Source: Paenibacillus polygoni (lineage in GTDB: Bacteria > Bacillota > Bacilli > Paenibacillales > Paenibacillaceae). Taken from it: DNA of 64,000 nucleotides. Position 1 is the first letter of the stretch. Each line of letters opens with the position of its first letter. The translations under genes and the position numbers were made by a program. The stretch lies in assembly GCF_030263935.1 (NCBI RefSeq), contig NZ_CP127162.1, positions 1,807,501 through 1,871,500 of the forward strand, in the 5' to 3' direction. The notes below the pieces were generated by a model. It had not been told where the DNA came from and searched no databases. It was given only the letters and a program-made list of their open reading frames with translations. Shown in pieces: positions 16,841-25,237 of the stretch.

Positions 16841-17956
16841 ATGGAACAGAGTTCAGTGCGTGTTCTCATTGTTTTTGGAACTAGACCTGAGGCGATTAAG
16901 ATGGCACCACTTATTAAAACCTTACAGAAAACATCCGGGATTAACCCGGTGGTTTGTGTTACTGGGCAACACCAAGAAATGCTGGACCAAGTACTGAATG
17001 ATTTTGATATAAAGCCAGACATTATACTCAACGTGATGAGAAATGCGCAAACGCTGGCTTCCCTTACTGCACATTTAGTACAAGTCCTAGAACCGGTTAT
17101 GAAGGAAGCTTATGATCTGGTGCTTGTTCACGGCGATACATCAACCGCCTTTGCAGCGGCTCTAACCGCCTACTATGCAAAAATACCGATAGGTCATGTG
17201 GAAGCAGGGCTGCGTACGTATGACAAATATGCCCCCTATCCTGAAGAGATGAACCGGGAATGGATAGGAAGGATGACAGATATTCATTTTGCCCCGACTC
17301 CTTTGTCTGCACGGCAGCTGGCCCGCGAGAATCGAAAACAGCATGTCTATGTAACCGGTAATACGTCTATTGATGCGCTGAGATGGACGCTTAAAAAAAA
17401 TTACCATCATCCGCTTTTGGATCAGATTCAGCCGGGAAGCCGAATGATATTCATGACCATGCACCGACGCGAGAACTGGGGCTTGCCGATGGAACAAGTA
17501 TTTAGAGCACTTAGGGAAATCGTAAGCAGTGATAAGACGATCGAGCTTGTATTCCCAGTCCATCCGAACCCGCTTGTTAAGAATCTGGCTTATGAAATGT
17601 TAGGAGGGGAGGAGAGAATCCATCTTACGAACCCCTTGGATGTAATAGATATGCATAATCTGATGAGCCGTTCTTATCTCATACTCACAGACTCAGGAGG
17701 AATTCAGGAAGAAGCTCCCACTTTAGGAAAGCCGGTATTAGTGCTGCGAGAGAAAACAGAAAGACCAGAGGGGGTCAAAGCAGGGACACTGCGGTGTATT
17801 GGAACGGATTATGAAGGAGTAAAGAAAGAGACGCAAGTTTTGCTCCGTAATGAAAAGAAATATAAGAAAATGGCAGCAGCGAGAAACCCATATGGCGATG
17901 GTTATGCCTCAGACCGGATAGCGGAGATTATTCTTAAGTATTTTATGAAACAATAA
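16841..17956 (+). CDS. wecB: UDP-N-acetylglucosamine 2-epimerase (non-hydrolysing)
   Basis: Interconverts UDP-GlcNAc and UDP-ManNAc, precursor of teichoic acid linkage units and ManNAc-containing wall polymers; cytoplasmic. 371 residues. Signatures: FGTRPEAIKMAPL near the start, HGDTSTAFAAA, GHVEAGLRT, PYPEEMNRE, TMHRRENWG and DSGGIQEEAPTLGKPVLVLR. ATG 16841 has AGGGGG about 10 bases upstream; the frame stays open to 16748 but without a binding site. Divergent from the glycosyltransferase operon, it probably supplies a sugar precursor for it. The 16512-16840 gap contains no gene I can support and no clear promoter. Confidence 0.94.
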   Translation: MEQSSVRVLIVFGTRPEAIKMAPLIKTLQKTSGINPVVCVTGQHQEMLDQVLNDFDIKPDIILNVMRNAQTLASLTAHLVQVLEPVMKEAYDLVLVHGDTSTAFAAALTAYYAKIPIGHVEAGLRTYDKYAPYPEEMNREWIGRMTDIHFAPTPLSARQLARENRKQHVYVTGNTSIDALRWTLKKNYHHPLLDQIQPGSRMIFMTMHRRENWGLPMEQVFRALREIVSSDKTIELVFPVHPNPLVKNLAYEMLGGEERIHLTNPLDVIDMHNLMSRSYLILTDSGGIQEEAPTLGKPVLVLREKTERPEGVKAGTLRCIGTDYEGVKKETQVLLRNEKKYKKMAAARNPYGDGYASDRIAEIILKYFMKQ

Positions 17957-18033
17957 ATGGGAAAGATGAACGGTGCGGGAAATCGTAGTATACTATAAGG
18001 ATAGGTAACACGGTTTTGGAAAGGAATGATGGA

Positions 18034-18681
18034 ATGGCTAACACTTACACTTATACCCGCCGGGAAGAGGTAGTAAATGCCGTAACACACGGAATTGGGG
18101 CTGTACTCAGCGTGGCAGCACTCGTGCTGCTTATTGCGGCAGCAAGCATAAACGGAACAACATGGCATGTCGTCAGTTTTACGATTTATGGAATTTCGAT
18201 GCTGCTTTTGTATTTTAATTCAACAATGGTACATGCATTAAAAGAGGGAAAAGCCAAAGATCTATTTGAGATTTTTGACCATTCTTCTATTTACTTGTTT
18301 ATTGCGGGGACGTATACTCCGTTTTTGCTGGTTGCGATACGCGGTACACTGGGCTGGACGCTTTTTGGGATCATCTGGGGAGTTGCTCTTTTCGGTGTCG
18401 CATTTAAAGCCTTTTTCACAAAAAAATTTCTCTTTATGTCCACTTTGTTTTATCTCGCAATGGGGTGGCTGATTGTACTTGCCTGGGGGCCGCTTGTAGC
18501 AACAGTCCCTTATAACGGTATTGTGTTACTGGTTGCAGGCGGGCTGATGTACACGCTCGGAACCCTGTTTTATGTATGGAGGGGATTTCCTTTTCATCAT
18601 GCGATCTGGCATTTGTTTGTTCTTGCAGGAAGTGTTCTTCATTTCTTTGCTATTTTTCTCTATCTGACACCGCTTAGATAA
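18034..18681 (+). CDS. hemolysin III family (PAQR-like) membrane protein
   Basis: 215 residues with about seven hydrophobic segments. Family features: an N-terminal REEVVNAVTHGIGAVLSV, FNSTMVHAL, FDHSSIYLFIAGTYTPF and the final FHHAIWHLFVLAGSVLHFFAI. The conserved His and Asp residues are the zinc-site residues of PAQR proteins. Role in bacteria is uncertain: hemolysis was seen on heterologous expression, and homologues are linked to membrane energy or lipid homeostasis. ATG 18034 follows AAAGGA by 9 bases. It lies 77 bases after wecB and is not obviously linked in function. Confidence 0.9.
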   Translation: MANTYTYTRREEVVNAVTHGIGAVLSVAALVLLIAAASINGTTWHVVSFTIYGISMLLLYFNSTMVHALKEGKAKDLFEIFDHSSIYLFIAGTYTPFLLVAIRGTLGWTLFGIIWGVALFGVAFKAFFTKKFLFMSTLFYLAMGWLIVLAWGPLVATVPYNGIVLLVAGGLMYTLGTLFYVWRGFPFHHAIWHLFVLAGSVLHFFAIFLYLTPLR

Positions 18682-18797
18682 TCAGCTTCAAATAGTAATA
18701 AAAGAATAATTTTCTGTAAATGAACAACTGGAATGGAAGATAATTTACAGCGATTTGCATGAAAAAAGATTTATTAGAAGATGACAAGGATTTTTGC

Positions 18798-18826
18798 TTG
18801 ACATCTTCTTTTCTTTTATGTAAGAT
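18798..18826 (+). promoter_or_regulatory. sigma-A promoter of ylxM-ffh
   Basis: A perfect TTGACA at 18798-18803 and TAAGAT at 18821-18826 with a 17-base spacer, 54 bases before the ylxM start codon. It gives ylxM-ffh-rpsP its own promoter, needed here because ftsY is far away and terminated. Confidence 0.7.
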
Positions 18827-18879
18827 AAAGAACGTTAATGAGTGTAAAGTGTTTTTCCTTGACGAAGGGAGTGTCCCGT

Positions 18880-19236
18880 ATGAGTCAGGAGAATCGGCTC
18901 GAGAAGACGAACCGAATCAACTTGCTGTTTGCTTTTTATGAAACATTGCTTACCGAGAAACAACAAACTTTTCTCAAATATTATTTTCACGATGATTTCT
19001 CATTAGGAGAGATTGCAGCTGAATTTGAGATTAGCAGGCAAGCAGTATATGAGCATATTAAACGAGCAGAACAAGTACTGGAAATGTATGAGAACAAGCT
19101 CGGGTTACTTGATAAGCACGAACGGCGTCTATCGGATTTGGTAGAGCTGAAAGGACTTATTGCTTCAAGTGATCTCGACAGTGAACAGAAGGATCGAATG
19201 AATACAATTGTGAACCACCTAGAGGTTCTGGAATAG
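18880..19236 (+). CDS. ylxM: YlxM, SRP-associated helix-turn-helix protein (UPF0122)
   Basis: 118 residues. A sigma70-region-4-like helix-turn-helix (FHDDFSLGEIAAEFEISRQAVYEHIKRAEQVLE) is flanked by charged helices. Homologues lie directly before ffh in most Firmicutes and, in streptococci, YlxM binds the SRP and modulates FtsY activity. ATG 18880 has AAGGGAG 8 bases upstream; an earlier in-frame start at 18838 is not supported. Only 41 bases separate it from ffh, so they are cotranscribed. Confidence 0.94.
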   Translation: MSQENRLEKTNRINLLFAFYETLLTEKQQTFLKYYFHDDFSLGEIAAEFEISRQAVYEHIKRAEQVLEMYENKLGLLDKHERRLSDLVELKGLIASSDLDSEQKDRMNTIVNHLEVLE

Positions 19237-19277
19237 GGAAGTTTCCCATAAGTAATGGACTTGAAGGAGGTGTGTTT

Positions 19278-20657
19278 ATGGCATTTGAAGGATTAACAGC
19301 GAGATTACAGAACGTGTTCGGCAAGCTTCGAGGAAAAGGTAAGGTGTCCGAAGAAGATGTGAATGATGCAATGCGCGAGGTGCGCCTTGCTTTGCTTGAA
19401 GCGGACGTTAACTTTAAGGTCGTGAAGCAGTTTATTACGAAGGTCAAAGAAAAAGCAGTCGGTAAAGAAGTGATGGATAGCTTCACACCCGGCATGGTAA
19501 TCATTGATATCGTGAATAAAGAGCTGACTGAGCTGATGGGCGGAAGCCAATCCAAGCTTGCCAAAGCAAATAAACCACCAACTGTTATTATGATGGTGGG
19601 TTTGCAGGGTGCCGGTAAGACAACGACTTCCGGTAAACTGGCCAAACTGCTTCAGAAGCAGAATGCAAAACCTTTGCTCGTTGCTGCTGATATCTATCGT
19701 CCTGCTGCCATTAAGCAGTTACAAGTACTTGGAGAACAGATTAAGGCTCCTGTATTCACACTCGGCGATCAGACAAGCCCAGTGGAAATTGCGAAGCAAG
19801 GTTTACAGCATGCGAAAGATAACAATCATGACTATGTCATTATTGATACAGCCGGTCGTCTTCATGTTGATGAAGAACTGATGGCAGAACTGCATCAGAT
19901 CCACAGTCATGTTAATCCAGACGAGGTACTCCTCGTTGTCGATGCAATGACAGGTCAGGATGCAGTGAACGTAGCAGAACATTTTAATACTCAGCTTTCC
20001 CTCAGCGGGGTTGTTCTGACTAAGCTTGATGGCGATACTCGTGGTGGTGCTGCGCTGTCTGTTAAAGCAGTAACAGGTTGCCCGATCAAGTTCATCACGC
20101 TTGGTGAGAAACTTGATGCCTTGGAGCCGTTCCATCCAGAACGGATGTCTTCCCGAATTCTTGGTATGGGCGACATGCTCTCTCTAATTGAGAAAGCACA
20201 GTCTAACATTGATGCTGAGAAGGCAAAAGAGATGGAACAAAAGATGCGTACCGCATCCTTCACATTTGAAGACTTCTTGGAACAGATGGATCAGATTAAG
20301 AAGCTGGGACCTATTGATCAGCTCATGGATATGATTCCTGGGATGGGCAAGATGAAACAGACCAAAGATCTGAAAGTCGACGACAAGCAAATGGGAAGAA
20401 TTGAAGCCATTGTGTTCTCGATGACCAAGGAAGAGAAACAAAATCCGGAAATCATTAATCAAAGCAGACGCAAGCGGATTGCAGCTGGCAGTGGAACAAC
20501 CGTAGCCGAAGTAAACCGACTCATTAAGCAGTTTGATGAGATGCGCCGTGTAATGAAGCAGTTTAGTGACATGATGGGTCCTAAAGGCAACAAAAAAGCG
20601 ATGAAGCAACTCAAGAGCCTTACAGGTGGTAAAGGAATGAAATTTCCTTTCCGGTAA
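19278..20657 (+). CDS. ffh: signal recognition particle GTPase Ffh
   Basis: SRP54 homologue that binds the SRP RNA and signal sequences and docks with FtsY. 459 residues: N domain, G domain with GLQGAGKTTTSGKLA (about 106-120), DTAGRLHVDEELM and TKLDGDTRGGAALS, then the methionine-rich M domain (DQLMDMIPGMGKMKQ; RRKRIAAGSGTTVAEVNRL binds the RNA). The tail is GGKGMKFPFR. ATG 19278 follows GAAGGAGGTG; a GTG six bases earlier overlaps that site. No SRP RNA gene was seen in the window. Confidence 0.97.
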   Translation: MAFEGLTARLQNVFGKLRGKGKVSEEDVNDAMREVRLALLEADVNFKVVKQFITKVKEKAVGKEVMDSFTPGMVIIDIVNKELTELMGGSQSKLAKANKPPTVIMMVGLQGAGKTTTSGKLAKLLQKQNAKPLLVAADIYRPAAIKQLQVLGEQIKAPVFTLGDQTSPVEIAKQGLQHAKDNNHDYVIIDTAGRLHVDEELMAELHQIHSHVNPDEVLLVVDAMTGQDAVNVAEHFNTQLSLSGVVLTKLDGDTRGGAALSVKAVTGCPIKFITLGEKLDALEPFHPERMSSRILGMGDMLSLIEKAQSNIDAEKAKEMEQKMRTASFTFEDFLEQMDQIKKLGPIDQLMDMIPGMGKMKQTKDLKVDDKQMGRIEAIVFSMTKEEKQNPEIINQSRRKRIAAGSGTTVAEVNRLIKQFDEMRRVMKQFSDMMGPKGNKKAMKQLKSLTGGKGMKFPFR

Positions 20658-20703
20658 GTTCTCATGATGATAAATTAAATTTCATTGAAGGAGGTGAATT
20701 TTC

Positions 20704-20976
20704 ATGGCAGTACGTATTCGTCTGAAACGCATGGGTGCTCATAAAGCTCCTTTCTACCGTATCGTGGTATCGGATTCCCGTTCCCCGCGTGATGGTCGTT
20801 TTATCGAAGAAATCGGTTATTACAATCCGATTGAACAACCAGCAGTGGTTAAAATCGATGAAGATAAAGCTTTGGCATGGCTTCAAAACGGTGCACAAGC
20901 ATCTGATACAGTTCGCAACTTGCTTAGCAAAGCGGGTGTAATGAAGAAATTCCATGAGTCTAAACTACAGAAATAA
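20704..20976 (+). CDS. rpsP: 30S ribosomal protein S16
   Basis: Primary-binding small-subunit protein that helps assemble the 5' domain of 16S rRNA. 90 residues, with the family start [25 protein letters not shown] and [15 protein letters not shown]. It has a very good binding site, GAAGGAGGTG, 9 bases before the ATG. It follows ffh and leads rpsP-khpA-rimM-trmD, a conserved ribosome-assembly cluster. Confidence 0.98.
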   Translation: MAVRIRLKRMGAHKAPFYRIVVSDSRSPRDGRFIEEIGYYNPIEQPAVVKIDEDKALAWLQNGAQASDTVRNLLSKAGVMKKFHESKLQK

Positions 20977-20999
20977 GGTGCTGATAACGGAGGGTATCT

Positions 21000-21230
21000 A
21001 TGGAACAATTAGTCGGCGTTATTGCGAAGGCTTTGGTAGATCATCCGGAAGATGTGTCGGTCCGGACGCTTGAAAAGGATCGCCTGGTAGTCTATGAACT
21101 GACCGTACATCCTGAAGATGTTGGGAAAGTGATTGGTAAACAGGGGAGGATTGCGAAAGCACTCCGTACGGTCGTCACATCGGCAGCAGTTAAGATGGAT
21201 AAACGGGTTACCGTTGATATCATATCTTAA
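21000..21230 (+). CDS. khpA: KhpA, small KH-domain RNA-binding protein
   Basis: 76 residues, essentially a single type II KH domain with the nucleic-acid loop GKVIGKQGRIAKALRT. KhpA pairs with KhpB (Jag) and affects cell elongation and RNA stability in streptococci; it corresponds to YlqC in Bacillus. It lies 23 bases after rpsP with GGAGGG before the ATG. In B. subtilis ylqD comes next; here it is absent and a hairpin precedes rimM. Confidence 0.94.
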   Translation: MEQLVGVIAKALVDHPEDVSVRTLEKDRLVVYELTVHPEDVGKVIGKQGRIAKALRTVVTSAAVKMDKRVTVDIIS

Positions 21231-21236
21231 AGATAT

Positions 21237-21276
21237 ACGAAAGGGGGTTAGGATGCATTTCCTAGCCCTTTTTCGT
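21237..21276 (+). terminator. intrinsic terminator or attenuator between khpA and rimM
   Basis: ACGAAAGGGGGTTAGG (21237-21252) pairs with CCTAGCCCTTTTTCGT (21261-21276) across an 8-base loop; the T-run lies within the right arm. A TATAAT at 21294-21299 directly before rimM lacks a good -35 box but may restart transcription of rimM-trmD. Confidence 0.65.
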
Positions 21277-21317
21277 ACATGCTTATAGAATCGTATAATC
21301 GATATACAGGAGGAATT

Positions 21318-21827
21318 ATGGCACAATTTTTTAATGTAGGTAAGATCGTAAACACACATGGAATTAAAGGTGAACTAAAAGTATTGCCGTTAACAGACTT
21401 TCCAGAAGAACGTTTTGCAAAAGGCAGTAAACTTGTTATAGATACGACGAAACAGATCATTCCTGTTGTTGTGGAATCAGCAAGATTCCATAAAAATATG
21501 TATGTCGTTCAATTTGAAGGATTCAATAATATTAATGAAGTTGAGCAATATAAAGGATCCATGCTCAAGGTTTCTGAAGAATATCAAACAGAACTTTCGG
21601 ATGACGAATTTTATTTCCATCAAATTGTCGGCTGTACTGTCATCACAGATGAAGGTGAAGAACTTGGGACGGTGAAAGAAATTCTTACACCCGGTGCCAA
21701 TGACGTATGGGTCGTCAAAATGAATAACGGAAAAGAAGTTCTGCTTCCATATATTGATGATGTTGTACTTCATGTAGATATCACAAACAAAAAGATCACG
21801 GTTCATTTGATGGAAGGGCTTATTTAA
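21318..21827 (+). CDS. rimM: 16S rRNA maturation factor RimM
   Basis: Helps assemble the 30S head together with S19. 169 residues: an N-terminal RimM domain ([30 protein letters not shown]) and a C-terminal PRC-barrel ([20 protein letters not shown]...[13 protein letters not shown]). ATG 21318 has CAGGAGG upstream. Its stop codon overlaps the trmD start (TAATG), so the two are translationally coupled. Confidence 0.96.
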   Translation: MAQFFNVGKIVNTHGIKGELKVLPLTDFPEERFAKGSKLVIDTTKQIIPVVVESARFHKNMYVVQFEGFNNINEVEQYKGSMLKVSEEYQTELSDDEFYFHQIVGCTVITDEGEELGTVKEILTPGANDVWVVKMNNGKEVLLPYIDDVVLHVDITNKKITVHLMEGLI

Positions 21828-22609
21828 TGAAGGTAGATGTATTAACACTGTTCCCTGAGATGTTTCCTGGTGTGTTTGAGACGAGTATTCTCGGAAAAGC
21901 ACAAGAAAAAGGCATTGTATCTTTACAAGCGATCAATTTTCGTGAGTATTCAGGCAATAAACATGGACAGGTAGATGATACGCCCTATGGCGGCGGTGGG
22001 GGAATGGTTCTTAAACCAGAACCTATTTTTAATGCAGTCGAAAGTATCACAGGTACAGATTTAGAGAATGGCGCGATAGACCCTTCTAAGAAACCTCCTC
22101 GCATTATTCTGATGTGCCCGCAAGGCGAGACATTCACTCAGAAAAAAGCAGAGGAACTCTCCAAAGAAGATCACTTGATCTTTATTTGTGGTCATTATGA
22201 AGGTTATGATGAACGAATCCGTGAGCATCTCGTTACAGACGAGATCTCTACAGGAGATTATGTACTTACTGGCGGAGAACTTCCGGCCATGGTGGTAATC
22301 GATAGTGTGGTTAGACTCCTTCCTGGGGTTCTGGGTAACGAAACGAGTGCGATCACGGACTCATTTAGCACAGGCCTCTTAGAATATCCTCACTACACGA
22401 GACCAGCGGAGTACAGAGGTCATAAAGTGCCGGACGTCCTCTTATCTGGTCATCATCGTAATATTGACCTATGGCGTAGACAGCAGTCGCTTTGGCGGAC
22501 ATATACGCGCCGTCCAGACCTGCTTGAACATACTGAGATGACGAAGAAAGAAAAGATCTGGCTCGAGCAGCAGATTCGTGAGCATGAACGAAATAACGAA
22601 GCTGAATAA
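21827..22609 (+). CDS. trmD: tRNA (guanine-37-N1)-methyltransferase TrmD
   Basis: Methylates G37 next to the anticodon using S-adenosylmethionine, preventing +1 frameshifts; a SPOUT (trefoil-knot) enzyme. 260 residues. Motifs: [34 protein letters not shown] and the knot segment [19 protein letters not shown]-terminal helical domain with [20 protein letters not shown] 21827 overlaps the rimM stop. rplS, its usual next gene, is delayed here by a minus-strand gene. Confidence 0.97.
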   Translation: MKVDVLTLFPEMFPGVFETSILGKAQEKGIVSLQAINFREYSGNKHGQVDDTPYGGGGGMVLKPEPIFNAVESITGTDLENGAIDPSKKPPRIILMCPQGETFTQKKAEELSKEDHLIFICGHYEGYDERIREHLVTDEISTGDYVLTGGELPAMVVIDSVVRLLPGVLGNETSAITDSFSTGLLEYPHYTRPAEYRGHKVPDVLLSGHHRNIDLWRRQQSLWRTYTRRPDLLEHTEMTKKEKIWLEQQIREHERNNEAE

Positions 22610-22709
22610 GCGGGTACTGCGGAGAACTATGATTACGATAAACTAACATACCAGTTTATGGATCGATAGAGATATGTCCTTAGTTCGAGCATTATCTACT
22701 AAAATACAA

Positions 22710-22755
22710 AAAGAAAGGCTGCACCCATGCGTATGTGCTGGGGGCAGCCTTCTTT
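22710..22755. terminator. bidirectional terminator between trmD and the deacetylase gene
   Basis: AAAGAAAGGCTGC (22710-22722) pairs with GCAGCCTTCTTT (22744-22755), with A-rich sequence to the left and T-rich to the right. It can end trmD transcription on the plus strand and the converging deacetylase gene on the minus strand. Confidence 0.75.
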
Positions 22756-22758
22756 ATG

Positions 22759-23703
22759 TCATTCTAAACTTTCATCCGGTGGATGGAGAAGGACAGATAA
22801 ATCGGTACCTGTGGTTACAGTTAATCGATTCAGCTTCATTGGATTATCTCCGGGTTTAACAAAACCTTGTCTTACCGAGAATGCCATACGGTAACCTTCT
22901 TCACGCAAATAATACATCATTTGTGTACTTTTATTCCCATAAGGATATGCAAAATAAGGGGTATCAATGCCGAATTCTTTCATTTGCTTCATATCTTGTT
23001 TCAGCAGTTTGGTGTCAAGACCTGCCGCGTACGTGGAACCGCATTTTTCAAAGCCTTTATAGTGGAGATTATAGGTGTGACTGTGGAACTCAAATACATC
23101 CTTGCTTTCTTCCATTTGTGCTTTTGTTAAAAAACTTTTGCGAGCAGGATCAAATGGTTCATTATTTTCTTGTGTTTTACTTCCAATGACAAAGATGGCA
23201 GCGTTGAAATTATATTTTTTCAAAATAGGATAGGCATAAATTAGATTATTCTCATATCCATCATCAAAAGTAATGACAACTGATTTTTTAGGCAGTGTTA
23301 TTTCACCATTAACGTATTGTTCGAGCTCTTGCAGAGTAGGAGTATAATATCCTTCTTGGTGAAGATAATCCATTCCCTTTTCAAAATCTTCTACATTCAT
23401 AACTGATTTATTGCCTGGTTCTTTATTTAGCGACTTAGGAACAAGATAATGATACATAAGTACAGGGACTTGTTCAGCCTGCTGCTCCGTTATATTGTCT
23501 GCGTAGGCCGTATTTATAATATTCTCAGATAACGGACGGTGGGACAATATAAATGACTTGTTCTTAACCATTTGCCATGAGGTACATACCTTGTGACTAA
23601 ATGCATTCGTTGGATTCGCAACAAGTGCTGCATACACTATAATCATGGCGACCAGGACAATAGCGAGCCGGGGGCTCCATTTTTTCAAAAACTTGCGGTT
23701 CAT
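22759..23703 (-). CDS. exported polysaccharide deacetylase (NodB-type)
   Basis: 314 residues. An N-terminal signal-anchor (KKWSPRLAIVLVAMIIVYAALV) puts the domain outside the membrane. The NodB catalytic features are VITFDDGYEN (Asp147/Asp148), HSHTYNLH (His209 and His214 as metal ligands) and FAYPYG. Such enzymes remove acetyl groups from peptidoglycan or surface GlcNAc polymers; the upstream VPVLMYHYL resembles PgaB/IcaB-type deacetylases. ATG 23703 has AAAAGGAG upstream. It sits on the opposite strand inside the ribosomal trmD-rplS cluster, so it is an insertion relative to B. subtilis. Confidence 0.92.
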   Translation of the reverse strand: MNRKFLKKWSPRLAIVLVAMIIVYAALVANPTNAFSHKVCTSWQMVKNKSFILSHRPLSENIINTAYADNITEQQAEQVPVLMYHYLVPKSLNKEPGNKSVMNVEDFEKGMDYLHQEGYYTPTLQELEQYVNGEITLPKKSVVITFDDGYENNLIYAYPILKKYNFNAAIFVIGSKTQENNEPFDPARKSFLTKAQMEESKDVFEFHSHTYNLHYKGFEKCGSTYAAGLDTKLLKQDMKQMKEFGIDTPYFAYPYGNKSTQMMYYLREEGYRMAFSVRQGFVKPGDNPMKLNRLTVTTGTDLSVLLHPPDESLE

Positions 23704-23847
23704 ACAGTTCTCCTTTTAAAATCAGTAAAGGAATGAAGATTCCTTTTGATTATCATATCATCTTCTCTCTATCCTAAACGAGAAGGAACGTTAGAAAGTT
23801 ACAAGGTTCTTACAATATAATATTATTAAAATAATAGAGCAGGACAC

Positions 23848-23877
23848 TTGCAATATATTAGTAGTGCATGTTATAAT
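23848..23877 (+). promoter_or_regulatory. sigma-A promoter of rplS
   Basis: TTGCAA at 23848-23853 and a perfect TATAAT at 23872-23877, spacer 18, with TGT before the -10 box (extended -10). The start point would be near 23884, giving an rplS leader of about 98 bases. Confidence 0.75.
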
Positions 23878-23883
23878 TATTCT

Positions 23884-23981
23884 GTTGTGTGGAATACGGT
23901 GGTCCTCTGTGGATGATGATGGATAACGTTGAGAGTATCCGGAAGATACATGAACACCTGTACGGAAGGAGGGAGTCATAG
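23884..23981 (+). promoter_or_regulatory. rplS 5' leader, possible L19 autoregulatory element
   Basis: About 98 bases lie between the inferred start point and the rplS ATG, containing small stems (GGATA/TATCC around 23930-23941). Firmicute rplS genes often carry an L19 leader RNA. I could not match its consensus by eye, so this is a position-based candidate only. Confidence 0.3.
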
Positions 23982-24323
23982 ATGAATATCGTCCAAGCGA
24001 TTACACAAGAACAACTTCGTACTGATTTGCCAAACTTTCGTCCTGGTGACACTGTAAAAGTGCACGTTAAGGTTATCGAGGGAACACGCGAACGTATCCA
24101 GTTGTTTGAAGGTGTAGTAATCAAACGCCGTGGTGGTGGAATCAGTGAGACTTTTACAGTTCGTAAAATTTCTTACGGTGTAGGTGTGGAAAGAACTTTC
24201 CCGCTTCATTCCCCAAAAATCGATAAACTCGAAGTGGCTCGCCGTGGTAAAGTGCGTCGTGCGAAGCTTTATTATCTTCGTGAACTTCGCGGTAAAGCAG
24301 CGAGAATTAAAGAAATTCGTTAA
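23982..24323 (+). CDS. rplS: 50S ribosomal protein L19
   Basis: Large-subunit protein at the interface with the 30S subunit. 113 residues with [28 protein letters not shown] and [24 protein letters not shown] lies before the ATG. It has its own promoter and terminator and is therefore a single-gene transcript here. Confidence 0.98.
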   Translation: MNIVQAITQEQLRTDLPNFRPGDTVKVHVKVIEGTRERIQLFEGVVIKRRGGGISETFTVRKISYGVGVERTFPLHSPKIDKLEVARRGKVRRAKLYYLRELRGKAARIKEIR

Positions 24324-24338
24324 TATAACGAATAACGG

Positions 24339-24364
24339 AAAGGGCTTGGAAACAAGCCCTTTTT
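24339..24364 (+). terminator. intrinsic terminator of rplS
   Basis: AAAGGGCTTG (24339-24348) pairs with CAAGCCCTTT (24353-24362) over a GAAA tetraloop, followed by further T-rich sequence. Confidence 0.9.
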
Positions 24365-24398
24365 GCTTTTTTTACTTTATCTTTGTTGAAATAGAAAG

Positions 24399-24427
24399 TT
24401 GTAACCTGTACTTATTTCTCTTACAAT
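24399..24427 (+). promoter_or_regulatory. candidate sigma-A promoter of lepB
   Basis: TTGTAA at 24399-24404 and TACAAT at 24422-24427 with a 17-base spacer, downstream of the rplS terminator and about 130 bases before lepB. Confidence 0.5.
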
Positions 24428-24555
24428 AGCTTGAGGGACTCTTAAGTAGATGATGTTTCCTTGGTCAGAATAGGCAACCTATTGATAAGGAAAAGGAATC
24501 ATACATAAATTCGTTAAATGCGTCATTTGATGACATGGAAGGATGAGAACGAGCT

Positions 24556-25176
24556 ATGGAGCAGGATGTACAAAATGGACGAGTGAATCCACCACAAGAT
24601 GGAGATTCTAAATCAAAGAAAGTGAAAAATGAAGTATGGGAATGGACCAAAGCGATTGCGATTGCTTTAGTACTGGTTTTCATTATTCGCTTCTTCTTGT
24701 TTAAACCATTTATTGTGGATGGCCCTTCAATGAAACCTAATTTTCATACGGGTGAAAGAGTCATTGTGAATCAGATCTTGTATGATATTAGAGAGCCGAA
24801 ACGTGGAGAAGTGGTAGTATTTCACGTTCCTTCCGAAAACCGTGATTTTATTAAACGGGTTATTGCGGTAGGCGGGGATACGGTTGAAGTTAATGGAGAT
24901 GAAGTAAAAGTAAATGGGCAAGTGATCGATGAGCCTTATTTAAAAGAAGCGATTGAAGAAGCTCAGGCAGATGGCGGTCAGTATAATACGTATAACTTCC
25001 CAAATGAATTTTTCCCGGATGGAAAAGTGCCTGAAGGCATGATTTTTGCGATGGGTGATAACCGTAGTAACAGTACGGATAGCCGTATGATTGGTTATGT
25101 TCCGCTCGAAGATGTGGTAGGTAGAGCAGATGTAATCTTCTGGCCGATAAAAGATATTGAGTGGATTAACCACTAA
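24556..25176 (+). CDS. lepB: signal peptidase I
   Basis: Membrane-bound serine peptidase that removes signal peptides from secreted proteins. 206 residues: a charged N-terminal tail, one membrane span (about 31-48: TKAIAIALVLVFIIRFFLF), then the outer catalytic domain with nucleophile Ser58 in DGPSMKP and general-base Lys100 in RDFIKRVIAVGGD; later MGDNRSNSTDSR. This is the single-span Sip type of Bacillales. ATG 24556 has GGAAGGA 12 bases upstream. It lies between rplS and rbgA, a common position in this family. Confidence 0.95.
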   Translation: MEQDVQNGRVNPPQDGDSKSKKVKNEVWEWTKAIAIALVLVFIIRFFLFKPFIVDGPSMKPNFHTGERVIVNQILYDIREPKRGEVVVFHVPSENRDFIKRVIAVGGDTVEVNGDEVKVNGQVIDEPYLKEAIEEAQADGGQYNTYNFPNEFFPDGKVPEGMIFAMGDNRSNSTDSRMIGYVPLEDVVGRADVIFWPIKDIEWINH

Positions 25177-25237
25177 AAATGATTCTGATTGATGTATAGG
25201 TTTATCAGAAATGCTGTGTAAAAGAAGGTGAATGAAC

